From UBA6627 sp965248675 (lineage in GTDB: Bacteria > Chloroflexota > Dehalococcoidia > UBA2979), in assembly GCA_965248675.1 (NCBI GenBank), contig CBDFJZ010000003.1:67643-131642 (forward strand): a stretch of 64,000 bases of DNA. The letters run 5' to 3'. This document shows, piece after piece, positions 60,501 through 64,000 of this stretch (position 1 is the stretch's first letter; each line of letters begins with the position of its first letter). Position numbers and translations under genes: made by a program. The notes beneath the pieces were generated by a model. That model searched no databases and was not told the DNA's origin. It was given only the letters and a program-made list of their open reading frames with translations.

Positions 60501-60577
60501 GCGTCACCGTCCACGACGAGATCTTCGGTGAAGCACAGGCACAGCTCTTCGTCGTCGTCCGGAACGAGGACGACTGA
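57518..60577 (+). CDS. Class A penicillin-binding protein with C-terminal repeats
   Basis: The 1019-residue bifunctional PBP polymerises and cross-links peptidoglycan. A TM helix at 30-55 follows a basic N-terminus. GT51 (about 78-260) shows LSVEDPSFYDNNGLN with the catalytic Glu, and GGSSITQQLAKNVY. The transpeptidase has STLK (Ser417 region, NSPGSTLKPF), SLN, and KTG (AAKTGTSE, about residue 624). Residues about 810-905 and 915-1015 are two similar beta-rich units, each with a WNT-x-GxYxIRV pattern, probably Ig-like. Coupled by GTGA to a methyltransferase. Presence shows a peptidoglycan wall. Confidence 0.93.
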   Translation: MSRRRHSAMRRRVRARAALQAGARKTSVRSKLLIVLGGLFLFVMLAGGAAAGGVAIYGFNRYNEIADTVIPPEELIAQLPSGGARVYDRNGELLYEFVDEFTGLRRPVPIEQISEFLILATLSVEDPSFYDNNGLNTRGLARAAIENLTPYGGDFLEGSGGSSITQQLAKNVYIPLEERSERSIDRKIREMVIALELTDSYEKDQILSWYLNSISYGGIYTGIEAAAQGYFDKTAAELTLPEAALLAGIPQRPALYYPFNHIDPLTGQLAIGSPPRIRQSQVLDLMVQRDVITAAEAEVARSTPIEFKPNRFDIQAPHWVLGRVADEIRLRFGAKALGADGLEVITTIDMNLQREAERILEEEIQKVPQASNAKNGAFVAMDVHTGQILAYVGSRDYFREDIEGRNDNAIAPNSPGSTLKPFTFMTAFMQGWGTGTAIIDAPYTIIDPGTGQEFSPRDPIAEFQGPMTAASALGNSLNITAIKAIEFAGVGNTISVMKQMGHTALDNPAGYGPALTIGGGEITLLDQVISFGVLASEGVMRGQEVIVTDVDPGERTLEPIAILEVTNAAGEVLYKYEAPVERRVVAAEFPSLVTSILSNGENQCITYGVCHALAMPDGRPSAAKTGTSEPYENSREIGETWTIGYTPHLVSGAWIGNADNSPLVNISSAGASTRFWKTFMVFASDYLELPPTPFTLAPGIVKREVCWPSGRLPSDICPQIKRYDSLFGESVLPRDDDDLEEFEDTWWQTVPIDTRTGLLAQENTPAAFVAEEVRLVLPEEEIEDWEKGLLSWAASNGIVSLLAPSEELSSGPYPVLVTNPRPNEQIEGSYPIRGAARSDDFIRYIVEWGRGPTPDSWVQITNSTRQLAAGPLAIWNTSFVPNGEYTIRVLLEDATLGTLHYRVSVQVNNGDEAIEEDFAPVVQIHSPIAEAAVAGTIQITGTAGSFLLEDFVVEVGAGLTPAEWVPIERRTTRVANSRLATWNTTDVEDGIYSIRVTVHDEIFGEAQAQLFVVVRNEDD

Positions 60578-60654
60578 CGCTCGGCCGGCGATTTCGCGAT
60601 CTGCTACCGTGACGCTACTTGTGAATCGAATCACAGGTAGGAACGTGCCCCGCC

Positions 60655-61509
60655 GTGCACCCGAAAACGACCGACACCTCCCGTCACGAGCAGTTGATCG
60701 CCGACGTCGAGGCGCACGCACGCTGCGATCCTCGGATCCGCGCCGCCTGGCTCGAAGGCTCGTTCGCGAGCGAAACGGCCGACGCCTCTTCCGATGTCGA
60801 TCTGCATCTCGCCGTACGGGACGAAGACTTCGAGGCCTTCACCGCCGGCGCACGCGACTGGGTCGCTGCGATCCGCGACCCGGTCGGCTACCTGCCAATC
60901 AACTTCGGTCCACGTCGGATGTTCGGCTTCAGCCTCGGTGACTGGTTGCGTCTCGATCTGTTCGTCGAGCCGACTTCGCGCCTCGGTGTGCCCCCGCGCC
61001 CGGTCTCGCCGCGCCTGCTGTTCGACCATGACCAGCTGGCGGAGGAGCTCCGCGTCGATCCCGCGGCGGCCTTCGACCCGGCGGCCCGGATCCGCGAGAT
61101 CATCGACACGCTCCTCTTCGGTTTCACCTTCCCCGCCCGCCTGAGCGGCCGTCAAGAGTGGGGCTCGCTCCACCTCAACGCGCTGCTGGTGATCTACCAG
61201 TTCGTCGTGCCGGCGATGATCGCGCAGCGCCGTCCCGAGCAGGCCTTTCGTCCGCACCTCCACAACGAGCGCTTCCTCGACCCGGACCAGCGTGAGCGCG
61301 TCGATGCGCTCGCGGTCCAGCTCGCGCGGGCCTTTTCCAGCAACCCACCCGATCCCGAGGCCGTGCGCGCGGCGCACGCTGGCCTCGAGACGATGCTGCT
61401 CGCCGAGCTGCGCAGCGCTGCGGAGATGCATAACGTCGAGTGGCCGCGCGCAGCGGAAGACACGCTGCGCTCCTTCTTGCGCGCGGAACTCGACATCGAG
61501 TTGGATTAG
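60655..61509 (+). CDS. Aminoglycoside-type nucleotidyltransferase domain protein
   Basis: The 284-residue protein starts MHPKTTDTSRHEQLIADVEAHARCDPRIRAAWLEGSFASETADASSDVDLHL. The GS-x10-DxD motif is that of the Pol-beta nucleotidyltransferase superfamily, with a third acidic in RLDLFV. C-terminal helices (residues 140-280) resemble ANT/KNT domains. It could adenylylate an antibiotic, protein or small molecule. The next gene, 4 bp downstream, encodes an APH/ChoK-like kinase; both being small-molecule-modifying folds, they may act together. Substrate not known; start is GTG 60655. Confidence 0.7.
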   Translation: MHPKTTDTSRHEQLIADVEAHARCDPRIRAAWLEGSFASETADASSDVDLHLAVRDEDFEAFTAGARDWVAAIRDPVGYLPINFGPRRMFGFSLGDWLRLDLFVEPTSRLGVPPRPVSPRLLFDHDQLAEELRVDPAAAFDPAARIREIIDTLLFGFTFPARLSGRQEWGSLHLNALLVIYQFVVPAMIAQRRPEQAFRPHLHNERFLDPDQRERVDALAVQLARAFSSNPPDPEAVRAAHAGLETMLLAELRSAAEMHNVEWPRAAEDTLRSFLRAELDIELD

Positions 61510-61513
61510 CTGC

Positions 61514-62584
61514 GTGCCATCTCTGGACCCGCCCGGCGGCGTGATTCCGACCACCACCGCCGAGCTCACGCCAACGTGGCTCGCCACGGTCCTCACGAGA
61601 CACGGGTTCAGCGCCGCGGTCGAGTCGATCGACTTCCGGCCGATCGAGGCGAGCCCGCTAACCTCCGAGCTGCTGCGCGTCGTCCCGCGGTTCCAGGACG
61701 AGACGACCGGCGTGGCGCCCCCGTTGCTGTGGAAGCGATCAAGCGACGACCCCGCGCGCAGGGCCGCCTTCCAGCGGGGCTACGCGGCCGAGGTGCACTT
61801 CTACCGCGAGATCGCGCCCACAGTGGAGGTCTCGGCCCCCAGGTGCTTCGCGGCGGCATACGACGACAGCAGCGGGGACCACGTGTTGCTGATCGAAGAT
61901 CTCTCGCCGGGCGTCCCGGGTAGCCTCATCGATGGCGTCTCCCCTGACCAGGCGTCCAGGGTGCTGACGGAGTTGGCACTCCTCCATTCGTCAGGTTGGA
62001 CGGTTCCGTCGAGCCCGAAGCGGCCCGAGCACTTTGCCCATCTGAGACCCTTCGTTGAGCGATACGAGCCAGTGAGCACCCCCTATCTGAGCGACGCCGT
62101 CGACGACCGAGCGGGTGATCGCACGCGCCGCTACGCCGCCGAAGTTGGAGAGCTGTTCTCCAGTCTGTCCGCGGGACCACAGACACGAGTCCACGGCGAC
62201 GCTCACCCCGGCAACGTGATCTTTGCGGCCTCCCGACGCGGCCGGCCGTTCCTCGTCGACTGGCAGGGCAGCTCAGTGGACGCACCGCTCCGCGACGTCG
62301 CCCGGTTCCTTCAGCTCGGGCTCACCATCGACGACCGTCGCCGTCACGAGGAGGCGCTGCTCGCGGGCTACCGGGCGCAGCTGTCCGCCAATGGCGCAGA
62401 CTACGATCCAGAGGCCGCGACTCGCGACTATCTCATCGCGTCGCAGCTCCAATGGGGTTGGGCCGTCATCTTCTTCCGCCTCGAGTCCACCTGGGACGCG
62501 GCGACTCGGGCGGCCATGCCCGCGCTCGTCAGACGCGCGGCCGCCGCCTTCGACGATGCGACGGAGTGGCTCGAACGAACGTGA
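61514..62584 (+). CDS. APH/CHK-type kinase (ecdysteroid- or choline-kinase-like)
   Basis: The 356-residue protein, GTG start 61514, has the kinase core: AAEVHFYREIAPTVEVSAPRCFAAAYDD, the catalytic loop VHGDAHPGNVIF and the metal motif LVDWQGSSVDAPLRDVARFL. The spacing and DWQ are typical of APH and DUF1679 (CHK kinase-like) proteins. C-terminal helices follow. It probably phosphorylates a hydroxylated small molecule. It starts 4 bp after the nucleotidyltransferase stop; the pair suggests one pathway or a resistance module (inference). Confidence 0.8.
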   Translation: MPSLDPPGGVIPTTTAELTPTWLATVLTRHGFSAAVESIDFRPIEASPLTSELLRVVPRFQDETTGVAPPLLWKRSSDDPARRAAFQRGYAAEVHFYREIAPTVEVSAPRCFAAAYDDSSGDHVLLIEDLSPGVPGSLIDGVSPDQASRVLTELALLHSSGWTVPSSPKRPEHFAHLRPFVERYEPVSTPYLSDAVDDRAGDRTRRYAAEVGELFSSLSAGPQTRVHGDAHPGNVIFAASRRGRPFLVDWQGSSVDAPLRDVARFLQLGLTIDDRRRHEEALLAGYRAQLSANGADYDPEAATRDYLIASQLQWGWAVIFFRLESTWDAATRAAMPALVRRAAAAFDDATEWLERT

Positions 62585-62669
62585 CCGGCTTGTGACAGAT
62601 CGGGGGAACACCGGGTTGATCCTGAGCGCTCGCGGGCGGACATTGGTGATCGCGAGGAGATTGTTCAGA

Positions 62670-62837
62670 ATGTCACAAGCTGTTCGCGAACGACTGCCAA
62701 AGCGGGCCCCCGTGATCGTTCACCGCGGTGAGCGACCCGGCGACCTTCGTATCAGGGTGCAGCGACGCCCGCGCGGTCGCCTCGAACAAGCATCGCGCCG
62801 CGTTCGCTCCCTCGTCAGCCGCGTCAAGCACGGCTAA
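62670..62837 (+). CDS. Small basic protein, uncertain
   Basis: An ATG at 62670 with GAGGAG 10 bp ahead encodes MSQAVRERLPKRAPVIVHRG and on to SLVSRVKHG, 55 residues, about a third Arg/Lys. A GTG at 62592 in the same frame would make 81 residues. A 10-bp inverted repeat, GCTTGTGACA (62588-62597) and TGTCACAAGC (62671-62680), brackets the upstream stretch and spans the ATG. It could be a small nucleic-acid-binding protein or chance. It is convergent with the metallopeptidase-like gene. Confidence 0.35.
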   Translation: MSQAVRERLPKRAPVIVHRGERPGDLRIRVQRRPRGRLEQASRRVRSLVSRVKHG

Positions 62838-62873
62838 GCGCCCCGGCTCTTCGGTCCCGGCGCTGCCGGTCGG

Positions 62874-64000
62874 TCAGCTCCCGCCCGTCTCGATCAGCAC
62901 CTCGATGTCCTCGCGTGACCCCGCGCCTCGCACCGCCTCGAGGAACGCCGCGAGCGACCCGCTTGCATCGCGGAGCGTGCGTAGCTGAGGCCCCAGCGGA
63001 TCGGTGGCGTCGGGACGCGCCGCGTAAGTACCGAACCACGCGAAGTGCGCCTGGTTGATCCGCCGCAGGCAGAACTCGGCATCGCAGAGTTCGAGGCGCA
63101 CCTCCTCCATCCGCGCCTCGGCCTGCTCGATCTGGCCGGCCGCCAGGAGATCGTCCACCTCGATCCGCAGATCACGAAGCACCTCGTTCCGATCGACACG
63201 CGAGGACTCGGGCGACGTCGCGGCCGTCGCCTCTGGCGTCGCGGTCACCTCGGGCGTGGCCGTCGCCGGTTCGGTTGTCGGGTCGCCCCACCGCTCGAGG
63301 ATGATCGCGGCCACCTCGTCCCCGACGACGTCGGCGACGGTCTCGTTGATCGTCTGCAGGTCCGGGGAGTCGAAGAAGTTGCGCCCCAGCGGGTAGAACA
63401 CGAGGTAGTGGTGCACCCACTCATGCGCCGCCGTCTCCAGGGTGCGGCGGTAGCTACGCCCGTCGGCCACGACGGCCGGGTAGGTGGCGACGCCGCCGGT
63501 GCCGACGACGAGCGCGGAGAGCGAGTCGTCCTCCTCCGCCTCTCGTTCGATTACCTCGAACTCATCCTGCGTCAAGTCGGGGCGCAGCAAGTCGCTGGCC
63601 ACGCGCTCGATGTGGTCTCTCGGCGAAATGACCAGCGCCCGCGGCGAACCGGCGATCTCGATGTCGACCGGAGGGAACACCGACCCGGGGAGCGGAAATC
63701 GACCGTCCACCTCGAGGCCGGCGAGCACTTGATCGATCCGGCCCTCGATCACCGCCTCGACGTCGTTTTCCAGCTCGCGCGCCTCGTCGCTATCGCGATC
63801 GTCGAGCGCGAAGTAGCGGCGGATTGCCTCGTCGTCATCGAGGTCGTCGCGGAACGGCGCGCCCAGCGCATGGAGCCACTTGTTCGCCAGGGTCGTGCGC
63901 TCCCAGCGCACGACATCGAAGGCATCACCCGCCTGCGTATCGCGCAGCGCGAGCGCGCCGAGGACGATCGCAACCGCGCCGGCAAAGACGATCGGGACGA
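62874..64000 (-). CDS. Membrane-anchored HExxH metalloprotease-like protein, N-terminus beyond window
   Basis: The frame continues without a stop to the window end, reading upstream VPIVFAGAVAIVLGALALRDTQAGDAF, an N-terminal TM anchor. The extracytoplasmic part has a gluzincin-like zinc site: ETAAHEWVHHYL (HEWVH) and QTINETVADVVGDEVA with a candidate third ligand Glu. A TATPEVTATPEATAATSP linker and a helical C-terminal domain follow. At least 375 residues. It is not a known named peptidase; the third ligand is inference. A GTG at 63911 is a false start inside the gene. Confidence 0.75.
   Translation of the reverse strand, partial: VPIVFAGAVAIVLGALALRDTQAGDAFDVVRWERTTLANKWLHALGAPFRDDLDDDEAIRRYFALDDRDSDEARELENDVEAVIEGRIDQVLAGLEVDGRFPLPGSVFPPVDIEIAGSPRALVISPRDHIERVASDLLRPDLTQDEFEVIEREAEEDDSLSALVVGTGGVATYPAVVADGRSYRRTLETAAHEWVHHYLVFYPLGRNFFDSPDLQTINETVADVVGDEVAAIILERWGDPTTEPATATPEVTATPEATAATSPESSRVDRNEVLRDLRIEVDDLLAAGQIEQAEARMEEVRLELCDAEFCLRRINQAHFAWFGTYAARPDATDPLGPQLRTLRDASGSLAAFLEAVRGAGSREDIEVLIETGGS

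Noticed and set aside
1..64000. tRNA, rRNA, CRISPR arrays, IS elements or prophage
   Set aside because: No cloverleaf with a GTTCRANNC arm, no repeat-spacer pattern, no transposase, integrase or phage structural protein was found by eye.

Overview
This is a GC-rich bacterial chromosome segment, densely coded on both strands. No phage, plasmid, IS, CRISPR, rRNA or tRNA gene was found by eye. Several traits fit Chloroflexota: Thr/Pro linkers of TPTATP type in secreted proteins, an LppX/LprG-like lipoprotein, a UPF0182 giant membrane protein, an RskA/ECF sigma pair, a DUF4389 protein, a nickel superoxide dismutase and a CIRCE-controlled groEL. A Dehalococcoidia/Tepidiformales-like lineage is a guess, not shown. 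No Gram-negative outer-membrane genes are seen.

Layout: 1-7.8 kb holds an HxlR regulator, a peroxiredoxin, a zinc-type ABC importer (thioesterase, permease, ATPase, lipoprotein) with a Fur/Zur regulator and a palindromic operator candidate, an AI-2E-type transporter, and an ECF sigma/anti-sigma pair. 7.8-13.3 kb holds membrane and maintenance genes: a uracil-DNA glycosylase with an unresolved start, a DinB-fold protein, a YyaL-like protein that has lost its CxxC, and DUF4389, PspC and EVE proteins. 13.4-16.1 kb is an iron-sulfur module: A-type carrier, SufR-like regulator and divergent cysteine desulfurase, with two tandem operator-like repeats. 16.1-21.2 kb has a lone nuoB, sodN with its probable maturation peptidase (a 15-bp hairpin covers the peptidase start codon), a frameshifted HDOD gene, and groL behind CIRCE.

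21.2-30.3 kb has a glutaredoxin-like gene, tandem amidases (the second stopped by an in-frame TAA), an MFS exporter, a lipoprotein, selD with an in-frame UGA read as selenocysteine, endonuclease III and a GNAT. 30.3-41.7 kb is an arginine cluster, argJ-argB-UPF0182-argD-argG-DNA methyltransferase-ubiG-like-argH-rpe, apparently a single transcription direction. 42-52.1 kb has rpmB, a phosphoesterase, recG, a SpoU methyltransferase, a secreted lipoprotein, a LiaF-like protein, argS, trpS and a methyltransferase. 52.3-64 kb has citrate synthase, an alpha/beta hydrolase, gatCA, a methyltransferase coupled to a class A penicillin-binding protein with C-terminal repeats, a nucleotidyltransferase/kinase pair, and a membrane-anchored HExxH protein cut by the window end.

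Most interesting are cis elements and recoding rather than a new multi-gene system: the Sec-containing SelD with its SECIS-like hairpin, the SodX start-codon hairpin, paired palindromes in front of the cysteine desulfurase, a Zur-like palindrome, and a three-copy dispersed intergenic repeat. Three genes look damaged or mis-sequenced (HDOD, second amidase, glycosylase 5' end). All calls come from reading the sequence; no database search was possible.
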